DNA from: JBBQYA01 sp038209155
Lineage (GTDB): Bacteria > Bacteroidota > Bacteroidia > Sphingobacteriales > Sphingobacteriaceae
Assembly (NCBI GenBank): GCA_038209155.1
Contig: JBBQYA010000100.1
Span: forward strand, 1-9,636
DNA: 9,636 nt
Direction: 5' to 3'
Below are positions 1 through 7,238 of this stretch, in pieces (the first letter of the stretch is position 1; each line of letters starts with the position of its first letter). The position numbers were made by a program, and so were the translations under genes. The notes under the pieces were generated by a model. That model was not told the origin of the DNA and searched no databases. It worked only from the letters and a program-made list of their open reading frames with translations.

Positions 1-20
1 AGAGATTCTTAGATGTGAAT

Positions 21-161
21 AGAATGACAAAATCAGAAAAGATTTTTCACTGCGCTCAGAATAACAAAAGGAAGGGATTTTAAGTGCTCTCAGAATAATA
101 AAAGAAAGAGATTATTCACTAGCCTTAGAATAACAAAAGGAAGAGATATTTAAATGTGAAT
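21..161. repeat. Degenerate tandem ~35-bp intergenic repeat, about four units
   Basis: Four consecutive units begin at about 21, 58, 92 and 127, each opening with AGAATRAYAAAA followed by a purine-rich GGAAGRGAT-like block and then a TTCACT/AAGTG-like segment. Spacings are 37, 34 and 35 bp. The CACTGCGCTCAGAATRACA core at the first junction resembles the 'cgctcagaatgacaaa' intergenic repeats that I recall being dispersed in many Bacteroidota genomes. The units differ at several positions each, so the array is decayed. An 8-base word, ATGTGAAT, occurs at both edges (13-20 and 154-161). No coding sequence is evident in 1-180, and no hairpin terminator is visible for the gene that ends at 181. 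Confidence 0.7.
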
Positions 162-180
162 TGGTTAACGAGAAAGTTAT

Positions 181-741
181 TTAAACTCCGTAGTTATCTT
201 CTAATTCTTGATACCAATCTAATCCGTACTTTCTAATTAATGGGTCTTTTAAAAATCGAAACACTGGAACTTGCAGTTCTTCTCCAAATGCACAAGCTGG
301 GTTGCAAATGTTCCATTTATCGTAATTGAGAACATCAAATTCTGGGTATTGGGTAATTCTAATTGGGTATAAATGGCAAGAGATAGGCTTGCGAAATGTA
401 ATTTTATTATCTAAATAAGCTTTTTCAATTGCGCATTTAGCTATATCATTTTCGAAAATAACATAAGCGCATTCTTTATTTCCATCTACACAAGGTGTGG
501 TTTTGTCTCCTTCAAAATCTGTAACATAGACTCCTGAGTTTTTGATTGCTTCTTTACCTTTATCGTTTAAATAAGGTTCTACCATTGGAAAGATTTCCTC
601 TAAAATAGAAAGTTCTGAATGTTCTAAAGGGGCGCCGGAATCTCCTGCTACACAGCAAGCACCTTTGCACGAATTGAGATTGCAAACAAAATGTTTTTCT
701 ATTAGCTCTTCGGAAATTAAGGTGTTTTGGTGGGAGATCAT
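181..741 (-). CDS. DUF3109 family cysteine-cluster protein
   Basis: This is a 186-aa soluble protein that I recognise as DUF3109, a family of unknown biochemical role common in Bacteroidota. It carries a dense, conserved cysteine set: C20-x4-C25-x3-C29-C30 near the N-terminus, then C84, C91, C103, C122, C146 and C150. The pattern suggests metal or Fe-S binding, like the YkgJ-type zinc/iron-chelating families, but that function is inference. Other family hallmarks are GDSGAPL (33-39), ECAYVIFENDIAKCAIEKAY (90-109) and KPISCHLYPIR (118-128), and the C-terminal PLIRKYGLDWYQELE. There is no signal peptide, so it is probably cytoplasmic. The start is set by family alignment; a -7-like box lies 18 bp upstream. 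It diverges from the broken transposase gene and has the decayed repeats just beyond its stop. Length looks complete. Confidence 0.93.
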   Translation of the reverse strand: MISHQNTLISEELIEKHFVCNLNSCKGACCVAGDSGAPLEHSELSILEEIFPMVEPYLNDKGKEAIKNSGVYVTDFEGDKTTPCVDGNKECAYVIFENDIAKCAIEKAYLDNKITFRKPISCHLYPIRITQYPEFDVLNYDKWNICNPACAFGEELQVPVFRFLKDPLIRKYGLDWYQELEDNYGV

Positions 742-759
742 TATTTATGATTCGAGAAG

Positions 760-767
760 CAAAGTTA
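760..767 (-). promoter_or_regulatory. Candidate -7 element for the DUF3109 gene
   Basis: On the minus strand this reads TAACTTTG, an exact match to the Bacteroidetes -7 consensus TAnnTTTG. It lies 18 bp ahead of the start codon, implying a very short leader. No TTG is seen 17-23 bp further upstream, so only half of the promoter is supported. Confidence 0.4.
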
Positions 768-835
768 AGATATTTATACTCCTTTTGAATTTAAAAATTC
801 TAATGTTAAAGATAAAATGAAGAAAAATGAAAATG

Positions 836-843
836 TAAATTTG
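836..843 (+). promoter_or_regulatory. Candidate -7 element for the broken transposase gene
   Basis: The plus strand reads TAAATTTG, matching TAnnTTTG, 18 bp before the ATG at 862. No -33 TTG is found at the expected distance. In this AT-rich spacer a chance match is quite possible. Confidence 0.35.
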
Positions 844-861
844 TGTTTCTAACTAGATAAA

Positions 862-1721
862 ATGATTATAGCAAATCCTATATATAATGTTGTTTTTAAA
901 AGACTAATGGAGGACAATCGCATAGCGAAGTTTTTCATTGGTACACTCTTGGATCAAACTATAGAAACTGTTGTAGTAAAACCTCAGGAATTTACCTATA
1001 CTGATGAACTTGCTGGACTTGCGCTATTCAGAATCGATTTTATCGCAACAGTAAAAACTCAAAGCGCGAATTAAAAAAGATATTAATTGAAATTCAGAAA
1101 GCTAAGAATCAAATAGATCTTATGCGATTTAGAAAATATTTAGGCGAGCAATATAAAAAAGAGGATTTAATAGACAACGTTAAAACAATATTACCGATCA
1201 CTACAATTTACATTTTAGGTTTTAAACTTCCAGAAATAGATGCTCCTTGCTTAAAAATTGCTAGAAATTACCAAGACTTAATTAATAAAAAAATAATAGA
1301 TACAAAAAGTGACTTTGTTGAAAAACTAACTTATGATAGTTTTATCGTTCAAGTAGATCGTATTACTGACAAGTATCAAACGAGATTAGATAAATTATTA
1401 AGTGTTTTTGAACAAAAAAATTTTATTGAAGGTTCAAAAATTATTAAAGAATTTAAACATGAAACAGATATGGAAGAAGTTAAATTAATAACAGATGTAT
1501 TGCATTATTCTGGAACTGACCCGAATGAAAAAAAGAAAATAGAAACTGAACAAGAAGCTTGGCGAACATTTGATGCAATGTCTGGAGATTTGAGAGAAAA
1601 GTCGGAAAAGTTAATTCAAGAACTTCATGAAAAAGATAAAAAGATAAATGAAAAAGATTTGCTTTTGACTGAAATGGCAAAAGAACTTGAAGAATTAAAA
1701 AGCCAATTAAGGAAGAAATAA
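862..1721 (+). pseudogene. PD-(D/E)XK (Rpn-like) family transposase/nuclease, frameshifted
   Basis: Two adjacent reading frames, 862-1074 and onward to 1721, together encode one protein of the PD-(D/E)XK nuclease family transposase type (PDDEXK_2, related to Rpn recombination-promoting nucleases). The first frame gives the N-terminal part, including FRIDFIATVKT with the likely catalytic D59. The second frame, open from about 1008, continues LKKILIEIQKAKNQIDLMRF, which supplies the E-x-Q of the active site, then RKYLGEQYKKED. It ends in a charged coiled-coil tail (about 1600-1718). Codons near 1060-1073 read CAA AGC GCG AAT TAA. Restoring one G (CAA AGC GGC GAA TTA) gives KTQSGELKKILIEIQ, the usual family wording, and a 286-aa protein of ordinary length. 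So a single-base deletion near 1064-1068 is likely. No terminal inverted repeats are seen. The stop lies 3 bp from the convergent DUF3108 stop. Confidence 0.88.
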
Positions 1722-1724
1722 ATT

Positions 1725-2501
1725 TCAATTTAATCTAGCAGTAGTTTGATTCACTAGCCCTTTAAAATCAGTAAGTTCTATAACAATAGACCCAACCAAA
1801 ATCTCTACTTGAACTCTTAAAGGAATTCTGTTTAAGTCATTACTTACCCATAAATACATTTTACTATCCTCTTTAAAAACTCTTCCTTCTACTAATGAAG
1901 GACTGAATTTTAAGCTTTCAAATGTTCCTGCATCGGTTTTCACTTTTTCTTTTCCGATATATTTCACGGTCATGGAATGAACTTTATCTTCCATATAATA
2001 ATTTATTTCGAATGATTTGCCCGGTTTGAAATCACTAAAATCTATACATCTAGCAAAATAAAATGCAGAAATAATGTCGAGTGTATTTTTTGGAACATCA
2101 AAAGTTCCTTTATTCGTCATTACTGAATTAGTATTTCGATCAAAATTCACATATCCATTTCTTCTATAATTATTTTCTTTTATGTTCTCTGTGAAAAGGT
2201 AGGGTTTTATGGTTTGCTTATCGATGTACGAATCGTAGCGGTTTCTAACTTTATAAAAAACGTCGAAAGAATTAGCAGTTCGACCGCTTACTGTAAGTTG
2301 GAGAGCAGATTCATCGTCGAATTTTTTAGATGTTGAACTAACTTTTAACTCAGCAGAGCCGCAATTTATAAAACCATATTTTACTTTGTATTTTAGTTCT
2401 TCACCCATTCCAAAAGCGTTTTTAACAATTTCTGGAAGATCTTGAGCATTGGATTTACTCAAGCAATTAACAATTATTAAAAAACTTAAAAAAAATTTCA
2501 T
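1725..2501 (-). CDS. DUF3108 family secreted protein
   Basis: This 258-aa protein matches the DUF3108 family, a set of exported beta-rich proteins of unknown function common in Bacteroidota and Proteobacteria. Residues 1-19 form a Sec signal peptide (MKFFLSFLIIVNCLSKSNA, cleavage before Q20). The mature part has the family opening GEELKYKVKYGFINCGSAEL (33-52), in which the strand pattern starts. Later come YKVRNRYDSYID, a central NTLDIISAFYFAR segment, and KVKTDAGTFESLKFSP, the recurrent 'TxAGTFEc.K' element. It is expected in the periplasm, or attached to an envelope membrane. It lies 34 bp downstream of the DUF2480 gene on the same strand, with no convincing promoter between, so the two are likely co-transcribed. 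Its stop faces the broken transposase stop with a 3-bp gap. Confidence 0.9.
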   Translation of the reverse strand: MKFFLSFLIIVNCLSKSNAQDLPEIVKNAFGMGEELKYKVKYGFINCGSAELKVSSTSKKFDDESALQLTVSGRTANSFDVFYKVRNRYDSYIDKQTIKPYLFTENIKENNYRRNGYVNFDRNTNSVMTNKGTFDVPKNTLDIISAFYFARCIDFSDFKPGKSFEINYYMEDKVHSMTVKYIGKEKVKTDAGTFESLKFSPSLVEGRVFKEDSKMYLWVSNDLNRIPLRVQVEILVGSIVIELTDFKGLVNQTTARLN

Positions 2502-2535
2502 TTGAGCATTAATTCAAAAAGTAATCCAATTAATT

Positions 2536-3051
2536 TTAATCTTTTCTTTTAAACAAAGGAACGGTGGAACATGGTTCGCCATACATGACAGATTTGGCAA
2601 CAGGAATAAGCAAAGCCGTAAGCAAAACATAAGCTGAAACAGGAATTCTACTGTCTGAACATCCTTTTACTACAATTCTTTGATTTTGGTAAGGGGCTAA
2701 ATCAAGCTTGTGCAAGGCCTGATCAAAAAGCAAAGTATTCATGACCTCAACCTCTCCAAAAGTTATTCTATGAGCCACTGGAGCAAGTTTACTAGAAATT
2801 AACATAAAGGCCCAAGTTGGAACGATAGCATCTGCACTACAGAAAATCGCAATGCTTTTTCCAGCATAAAAGTTCCAATCGTGTTCTTTTACAAAAGTTC
2901 TAAAATCTTTTTCCTTCAAAATTAATCCCTGAAAAAGATGGGGCTCAATATCAAACCCTACGACTTCTTCATTTGGGATATATTTACTCAAGTCGATTGT
3001 GATTAATCCACTTTCTGCTACTTTATTTATAATTAAATTATCTACTTCCAT
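2536..3051 (-). CDS. DUF2480 family protein
   Basis: This 171-aa protein fits DUF2480, a conserved cytoplasmic family of unknown function found almost only in Bacteroidota. Supporting stretches are the N-terminal NLIINKVAESGLITIDLSKY, LILKEKDFRTFVKEHDW (43-59), CSADAIVPTWAFMLI (71-85), and the C-terminal VKGCSDSRIPVSAYVLLT and KSVMYGEPCSTVPLFK. Three cysteines (C71, C130, C161) lie in the best-conserved blocks, so a redox or metal role is possible, but this is speculation. No signal peptide or membrane segment is seen. The ATG at 3051 is only 8 bp beyond the T-rich tail of a hairpin that follows the upstream isomerase gene, leaving almost no room for a promoter of its own. Confidence 0.92.
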   Translation of the reverse strand: MEVDNLIINKVAESGLITIDLSKYIPNEEVVGFDIEPHLFQGLILKEKDFRTFVKEHDWNFYAGKSIAIFCSADAIVPTWAFMLISSKLAPVAHRITFGEVEVMNTLLFDQALHKLDLAPYQNQRIVVKGCSDSRIPVSAYVLLTALLIPVAKSVMYGEPCSTVPLFKRKD

Positions 3052-3058
3052 GGTCTTT

Positions 3059-3106
3059 AAACAAAAAATCTAAAACACTATAACATTCATTACGGTGTTT
3101 TAGATT
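3059..3106 (-). terminator. Intrinsic terminator-like hairpin after the PPIase gene
   Basis: Reading the minus strand from 3106, a perfect 12-bp stem (AATCTAAAACAC pairing with GTGTTTTAGATT; arms 3095-3106 and 3067-3078) encloses a 16-nt loop, which can add four more weak pairs. The 3' arm runs directly into TTTTTTGTTT. The stem is AT-rich, but the T tract follows only in the minus direction, which fits termination of the isomerase transcript. It sits just ahead of the DUF2480 start, so attenuation is an alternative role. Confidence 0.72.
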
Positions 3107-3125
3107 GAAAATTGTTGATTTTGTT

Positions 3126-5228
3126 TTAATAAAATCGAATTCTATTGTCGGTTATGGCTGCTTTTTGTTTTAAAGCTTCAAAAACTCCACCGTCTGTTGC
3201 TTGTTTTTCCTGATTAAGCAATTGTAATTTATTGGTTGAATAATCTTTGGTGGCCGCTGGTACTGTAAAATTAGTTACGGTAAATAGATAAATTCCTCGA
3301 TCGCCTCTTACAGGTTCTGAAACTTTATTTTTTTCGCTAGAGAAAATTTTACCAACAAGCAAAGGCTCTCTTGCCACACCTGGAAGAATTCCGTTAGAAA
3401 ACAAAACTCCAGTTGAAGGTAATACTGCAGTACTCACCTTGGTAGCAATTTGGTTTAAGTTTCCAGCAGTTTTAGCAGTTTTTAATTTTTCGATTAATAA
3501 AACCCCTTTTTTCTCAATTCTAACTGCATTTTCTAATTCAACTTTAATGGCATCCATCGCTACAAATCCTTTTTCTTTTACTTGAGTAAGTTTTGCAATA
3601 ATGTATTTATTTCCAATTTCAAACAAGGGCGATAAACTAGATTTCTCTGCTCCAAAAGCCCATTTAATAATTTCTCTTGGGTTTTCTATTCCTGCAATCT
3701 GCTGATCACTTGTCTTCAAATTTTCGGCTAATTTTTTAGAAAAGTTTGCTTTTGTTACTTGTTCATCGAATTTTTTACCATCCCCTAAACTGCTCAAAAA
3801 CTCACTTGCTTTAGAATATTCTGTGCTTTGAGTTTGAGTGCTAGGTTCGAATAGACGATCCACAGTGCCCACCATCGCTGCTTTTGAATTTCCTTTTTGA
3901 TCTAAAATTTGAATTAAATGAACTCCAAATTCTGTTTCAACAATTGGCAAATCTCCAATAGATCCATTAAAACTTGCATCTGAGAAATTTTTAACCATGG
4001 CACCTTTTGCAAAATAACCTAAATCTCCACCTTTAATTTTTGAGCCATCATCTTCTGAATTCATGATCGCTAGTGTTGCGAAATCTGTTCCTGATTGAAT
4101 TAATTTTTTTAAACTATCCAGTTTCGCTTTTGCAGCTGCATTATTTCCATTTTGAGTTTTGATTAAAATATGTCTAGCCTTTACAGAATCTGGTTCAGAT
4201 TTTAATTTTATTAATTTAGAGACTTTGTAAGCGTTGTTTTCTAAATAAGGACCATAAATAAAACCAACTGGAGCGTTAAACATAATTGAATCAATGATTG
4301 GCGAAAGTGCACCTTTCTTTACAAAAACCAATTCTGATTTTGTATCCGCATTTAAGTTTACATATAAAGAATCGTTTGGATTTGTAGAAAAATCTTGCAA
4401 AACTTTGTTGATGTCTTTCAACGCTGAAATAGAATCTGATGCATTTGGCATCACATCAAAAACAACATATTCAATATTTCTTTCTTCTTCTTTCTGTTTG
4501 TATTTGTATTTATTTTTGTCGTAATAGCTTTTTACATCACTTTCCGAAACTTTTACAGTAGAATCCGGAATAGTTTGATAATCCATTAATATATAATTAA
4601 TATCGGCAGATTTCAAATTGTCTTCATAATTTGCTTTTGCTTCCATATTGGAAACATACAAACCATTTTTTATCAAATTCAGATATTTTTGACGAATGCG
4701 TTCGTCACGAATACCTTTTTCAAAAGTTAACCATTGTTTTCTAGTAGCTCCAGAAGGATCGCGTTCGTCCATGGTTTTTAAGAACGTAATAACCTGGGTT
4801 GGATCAAAAACTCCGGTTTGAGGATTCGTAAATGCTTTCTTTACTTCTGGATGTGGGTTTTTTCCTTGAATCATGTCAAACAATTCATCGTTTCCTACAT
4901 CAATACCAAGTTTTTCGTATTCTTTGGTGAAAATAATATCTGCTAAAGTTTGATTCCAAGTCTGATCTACTAAATAACCCATCATTTGTGGGTTTAGGTT
5001 GTTTTGTTTGGATTGAGTTTTAAAATTTTCTATAGAAACATCTAATTTACTTTGAAAATCTTTTATAGAAATAGTTGTTCCTGCTACTGAACCAATTTTA
5101 TTTTGAGCGTCGCGTAGAAATGGTGTGCCCGATTGAACTGCATCGGAAACCAAAAAAGCTAAAATGGCAAAACAGATTATGCCTAATAAAAGCATAGATC
5201 GATTTCGCATAGATGTCATTAATCCCAT
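3126..5228 (-). CDS. Membrane-anchored parvulin-type peptidyl-prolyl cis-trans isomerase (PpiD/SurA-like)
   Basis: This 700-aa protein is a periplasmic folding chaperone/isomerase. A short cytoplasmic N-terminus (MGLMTSMRNRS) precedes one membrane segment at about 12-30. A SurA/PpiD-like chaperone region (about 40-345) follows, with the SurA_N-type opening IGSVAGTTISIKDFQSKL. The parvulin rotamase domain spans about 349-445. It begins KARHILIKT (active-site region H353), contains SEDDGSKIKGGDLGYF (391-406) and ends EFGVHLIQILDQKG (H437). The C-terminal ~250 residues form a second chaperone-like region containing INPRE-like and WAFGAEKSSLSP motifs, typical of Bacteroidota homologues. It probably assists outer-membrane and secreted proteins after Sec export, so pairing with lptC and a barrel gene upstream is sensible. 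A 127-bp gap separates it from lptC; its own promoter there is unclear. A terminator-like hairpin follows. Confidence 0.93.
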   Translation of the reverse strand: MGLMTSMRNRSMLLLGIICFAILAFLVSDAVQSGTPFLRDAQNKIGSVAGTTISIKDFQSKLDVSIENFKTQSKQNNLNPQMMGYLVDQTWNQTLADIIFTKEYEKLGIDVGNDELFDMIQGKNPHPEVKKAFTNPQTGVFDPTQVITFLKTMDERDPSGATRKQWLTFEKGIRDERIRQKYLNLIKNGLYVSNMEAKANYEDNLKSADINYILMDYQTIPDSTVKVSESDVKSYYDKNKYKYKQKEEERNIEYVVFDVMPNASDSISALKDINKVLQDFSTNPNDSLYVNLNADTKSELVFVKKGALSPIIDSIMFNAPVGFIYGPYLENNAYKVSKLIKLKSEPDSVKARHILIKTQNGNNAAAKAKLDSLKKLIQSGTDFATLAIMNSEDDGSKIKGGDLGYFAKGAMVKNFSDASFNGSIGDLPIVETEFGVHLIQILDQKGNSKAAMVGTVDRLFEPSTQTQSTEYSKASEFLSSLGDGKKFDEQVTKANFSKKLAENLKTSDQQIAGIENPREIIKWAFGAEKSSLSPLFEIGNKYIIAKLTQVKEKGFVAMDAIKVELENAVRIEKKGVLLIEKLKTAKTAGNLNQIATKVSTAVLPSTGVLFSNGILPGVAREPLLVGKIFSSEKNKVSEPVRGDRGIYLFTVTNFTVPAATKDYSTNKLQLLNQEKQATDGGVFEALKQKAAITDNRIRFY

Positions 5229-5243
5229 ATTCGTAAATGTTTG

Positions 5244-5256
5244 TCAGCAGTGCTGA
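5244..5256. promoter_or_regulatory. 13-bp palindrome in the PPIase leader
   Basis: TCAGCAGTGCTGA is a perfect inverted repeat (6-bp arms around one base) lying 16 bp before the PPIase start codon. It could be a dimeric-repressor site or a small leader hairpin (5-bp stem, 3-nt loop). No repressor is known from the window. A nearby TATCTTGC on the minus strand (5287-5294) is one base short of a -7 box (TAnnTTTG), so the palindrome would lie in the transcript if that promoter is real. Confidence 0.25.
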
Positions 5257-5313
5257 TTAAGTATTAGTTTTTTAAAATTTTGAGGCGCAAGATACATTTT
5301 TTGGATGTTTATT

Positions 5314-5355
5314 TCCTATCCATTTTAAATTTATAAAATGGCTTTCTGAATAGGA
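5314..5355 (-). terminator. Bulged hairpin immediately after the lptC stop
   Basis: On the minus strand the hairpin begins at the base after the lptC TAA. An outer 6-bp pairing (TCCTAT with ATAGGA; 5350-5355 and 5314-5319) is followed by an 8-nt one-sided bulge. An inner 8-bp stem (CCATTTTA with TAAAATGG; 5334-5341 and 5320-5327) closes a 6-nt loop. No T tract follows directly, so it is a weak terminator candidate, or a 3'-end stabilising structure for the lptC transcript. Confidence 0.4.
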
Positions 5356-5931
5356 TTAAGGCACTAATTCTCCTTCCTTTAAATAAATAGTGCCTTTAAT
5401 TTTGAAGATTTTATATTTACTAAAACTTTGATCTGATTCAAAACCATCGCCATAGATGATTTTATCTTTCTGTTTTATTTTAACAAATTCATTGGAATAA
5501 ATTTTTTGAGTATTCTCATCCCATATCAGCTTTTCTGTATTTAGAACCTCTCCTTTATTATTAATTACAACCACATTATTCCTTACTTCCATTATCTTTT
5601 GTTTCTGTTTTCGGATACCGTAATTAGCTGTCAATTTACTTTTAGATTCTTTTTCGCCATCCGAATAGAAATTAACCTCTAAACCAATCGGCATTTCGTA
5701 ATAAGGATCTTCTGTTTTGTAATTTTTGAACAAAGGACTTTTAAGTATGGCTTTTATTTCTGCAGAATCTGAATATGTGACCACAATGTCTTTGCTAGTT
5801 TCCACCATTACTTTTTCTTTCTGAGAACTTACAGAATTTACTTCTTCTATTTTATTCTCACAAGAAAGCAAGAAAAATGAAAGAGAGAATATGGCAAGAA
5901 AATTAAATAGCCTGAAAAATATTTTACTCAT
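5356..5931 (-). CDS. lptC: LPS export system periplasmic protein LptC
   Basis: This 191-aa protein matches the Bacteroidota form of LptC, which receives lipopolysaccharide from the LptB2FG transporter in the inner membrane and passes it to the LptA bridge. Residues 1-23 are a hydrophobic signal with lipobox LLSC, so C24 is likely lipidated rather than the protein being held by an uncleaved helix as in E. coli. The rest is the beta-jellyroll LptC region: VVTYSDSAEIKAIL and PIGLEVNFYSDGEKESKSKL near the middle, then LTANYGIRKQKQKIMEVRNNVVV, NTEKLIWDENTQKIYSNEFV and IYGDGFESDQSFSKYKI. Only 14 bp separate it from the barrel gene upstream, indicating one transcript. A bulged hairpin starts right after its stop. 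The frequently seen CNNM/hemolysin-type gene is not downstream here. Confidence 0.92.
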   Translation of the reverse strand: MSKIFFRLFNFLAIFSLSFFLLSCENKIEEVNSVSSQKEKVMVETSKDIVVTYSDSAEIKAILKSPLFKNYKTEDPYYEMPIGLEVNFYSDGEKESKSKLTANYGIRKQKQKIMEVRNNVVVINNKGEVLNTEKLIWDENTQKIYSNEFVKIKQKDKIIYGDGFESDQSFSKYKIFKIKGTIYLKEGELVP

Positions 5932-5945
5932 TTCAAAAAGAATTA

Positions 5946-7238
5946 TTATTCATATTTACGTTGAATGAACCAACGAGTATTAAGTACAAATCCTAAATTG
6001 AGCATAATATTTTGTTCTCTCACCAATGAATTGGAAGTTTGTCCTCGTTCAGAAAACTCAACACCTATATTCACTTTAGAAAAACTTAAAGGATTATTAG
6101 AGGACGGAAGAGGAAATCCTGCACCCAAAGAAAAAGCTCTTTCATTTAATTGGGTATTTCTGATTTTAAGGTAAGAGGTTCCAAAACTTATTCCAGCTCT
6201 GTAATCTACAGTTTTCAAATATTTGCCTACCGCATTAAAATCTGGTGTGTATTGTGCGCCAATAGTCACATTAAAATTATTATTGATAGAGGCATCAACC
6301 TTATCATTTACTCTATACTCCGACCAATTATTAAGTGAGAAATCTGCACCAATCAATAATTGATTAGGTTTTTCGTAAATAAAACCTATGTTATGAGAAG
6401 TAGGTAAAGTTATTTCTCCTTTTTTATTGCTATCAATAATTGTAACATCTACTACAGTTTCAAACCCGGAAACACTAGACGTATATCGCTCATTAGTTGT
6501 ATTTAATTTAGAATTTATTTTAGTTCTTGTATTACCCGCATAACCGAATGTTAATTTATTCTTTTTTGTATTTGTAATAACATATTGGGCTCCATATTTT
6601 AATAATATTCCACCAGAAAATAAGGAAGTTGTGGTTCTATTATTCAAGAAATTTTGTCCTACTGGAAATTCAGTAGATCTAGATTGATTGATAGATCCGA
6701 AAATATAATTTGCATTTATTCCGACAGTGAAATTTTTGGTAATCTTATGGCCAGCTCCAATGTAAAACTGCGATAATCCACCTTCACCACTGTATATATA
6801 GTTTACTCTAGATGAATTTGCAATACTATCCGAAGCATTTCTTACTTTGTATCCCACATTACTAAAAGGTACTAAACCAAAACTTAATCCTCCTTTGCTA
6901 GAAAGTGGAAATGCGAAGGCAAAATAAGATAAGGTAACATTTCTATTGATTTGAGAAGCAGTTGAATTGCTTAAACGCAAAATACTTCCTGTGGCATTTA
7001 ATTCAAAGGTTGTTAATTTAATTCCAGCATAAGATGCCGGATTTGCGAAATTAATTCCAATTGGATTATTTAAACCAGCACTCAATCCTCCCATTCCTAG
7101 GCTTTGCTGAAAAGCATTTTTTTGAAGCGTTCCTATTCCGAATCTCGAATAGGGTGAACTAGTAGTAGTCTGTGAAAATGCATTGGAAACTGAAATGAAA
7201 AGGATTAATAATAATAGTTTACGCAGCAGAATAGTCAT
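5946..7238 (-). CDS. Outer-membrane beta-barrel protein (FadL/OmpP1-like, Bacteroidota)
   Basis: This 430-aa protein has a Sec signal peptide (about 1-22, ending NAFSQ) followed by SSPYSRFGIGTLQKNAF, a recurrent opening of a Bacteroidota outer-membrane family often annotated simply as 'membrane protein' and distantly FadL/OmpP1-like. The remainder alternates short hydrophobic strands with polar, Asn/Ser/Thr-rich loops. Examples are GLSFGLVPFSNVGYKV, FYIGAGHKITKNFTVGINANYIFG, NKLTFGYAGNTRTK and NIGVEFSERGQ. The C-terminus is RWFIQRKYE. Transported substrate is unknown. The start codon lies inside the 3' end of coaX (20-bp overlap), which implies translational coupling. lptC follows after 14 bp. 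The gene is intact. The barrel may be a client of the PPIase and Bam machinery; this is inference. Confidence 0.87.
   Translation of the reverse strand: MTILLRKLLLLILFISVSNAFSQTTTSSPYSRFGIGTLQKNAFQQSLGMGGLSAGLNNPIGINFANPASYAGIKLTTFELNATGSILRLSNSTASQINRNVTLSYFAFAFPLSSKGGLSFGLVPFSNVGYKVRNASDSIANSSRVNYIYSGEGGLSQFYIGAGHKITKNFTVGINANYIFGSINQSRSTEFPVGQNFLNNRTTTSLFSGGILLKYGAQYVITNTKKNKLTFGYAGNTRTKINSKLNTTNERYTSSVSGFETVVDVTIIDSNKKGEITLPTSHNIGFIYEKPNQLLIGADFSLNNWSEYRVNDKVDASINNNFNVTIGAQYTPDFNAVGKYLKTVDYRAGISFGTSYLKIRNTQLNERAFSLGAGFPLPSSNNPLSFSKVNIGVEFSERGQTSNSLVREQNIMLNLGFVLNTRWFIQRKYE

Noticed and set aside
1..180. CRISPR-like array
   Set aside because: Units are adjacent with no unique spacers, differ from each other at several positions, and no cas genes are present.
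787..800. GAATTTAAAAATTC inverted repeat between the divergent genes
   Set aside because: It is a simple AT-rich palindrome in an AT-rich spacer; nothing distinguishes it from chance.
1054..1080. Programmed -1 frameshift in the transposase gene
   Set aside because: The A6G run (1073-1079) overlaps and follows the upstream-frame stop, and in-frame slippery codons occur only in the downstream frame. A lost G explains the break better.
862..1721. Complete insertion sequence
   Set aside because: No terminal inverted repeats or target duplications are seen, and the gene ends 3 bp from the DUF3108 stop, leaving no room for an element end.
1480..1728. 82-aa minus-strand reading frame
   Set aside because: It lies antisense to the transposase coiled-coil tail, and its composition reflects that repetitive A-rich sequence.
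4294..4524. 76-aa plus-strand reading frame
   Set aside because: It is antisense within the PPIase gene, with no promoter or recognisable domain.
5287..5294. TATCTTGC as a promoter for the PPIase gene
   Set aside because: It is one T short of TAnnTTTG, and no TTG lies at the required upstream distance. Kept only as a possibility.
5965..6338. Two plus-strand frames of 69 and 62 aa
   Set aside because: Both are antisense to the outer-membrane barrel gene, which has clear protein-level support.
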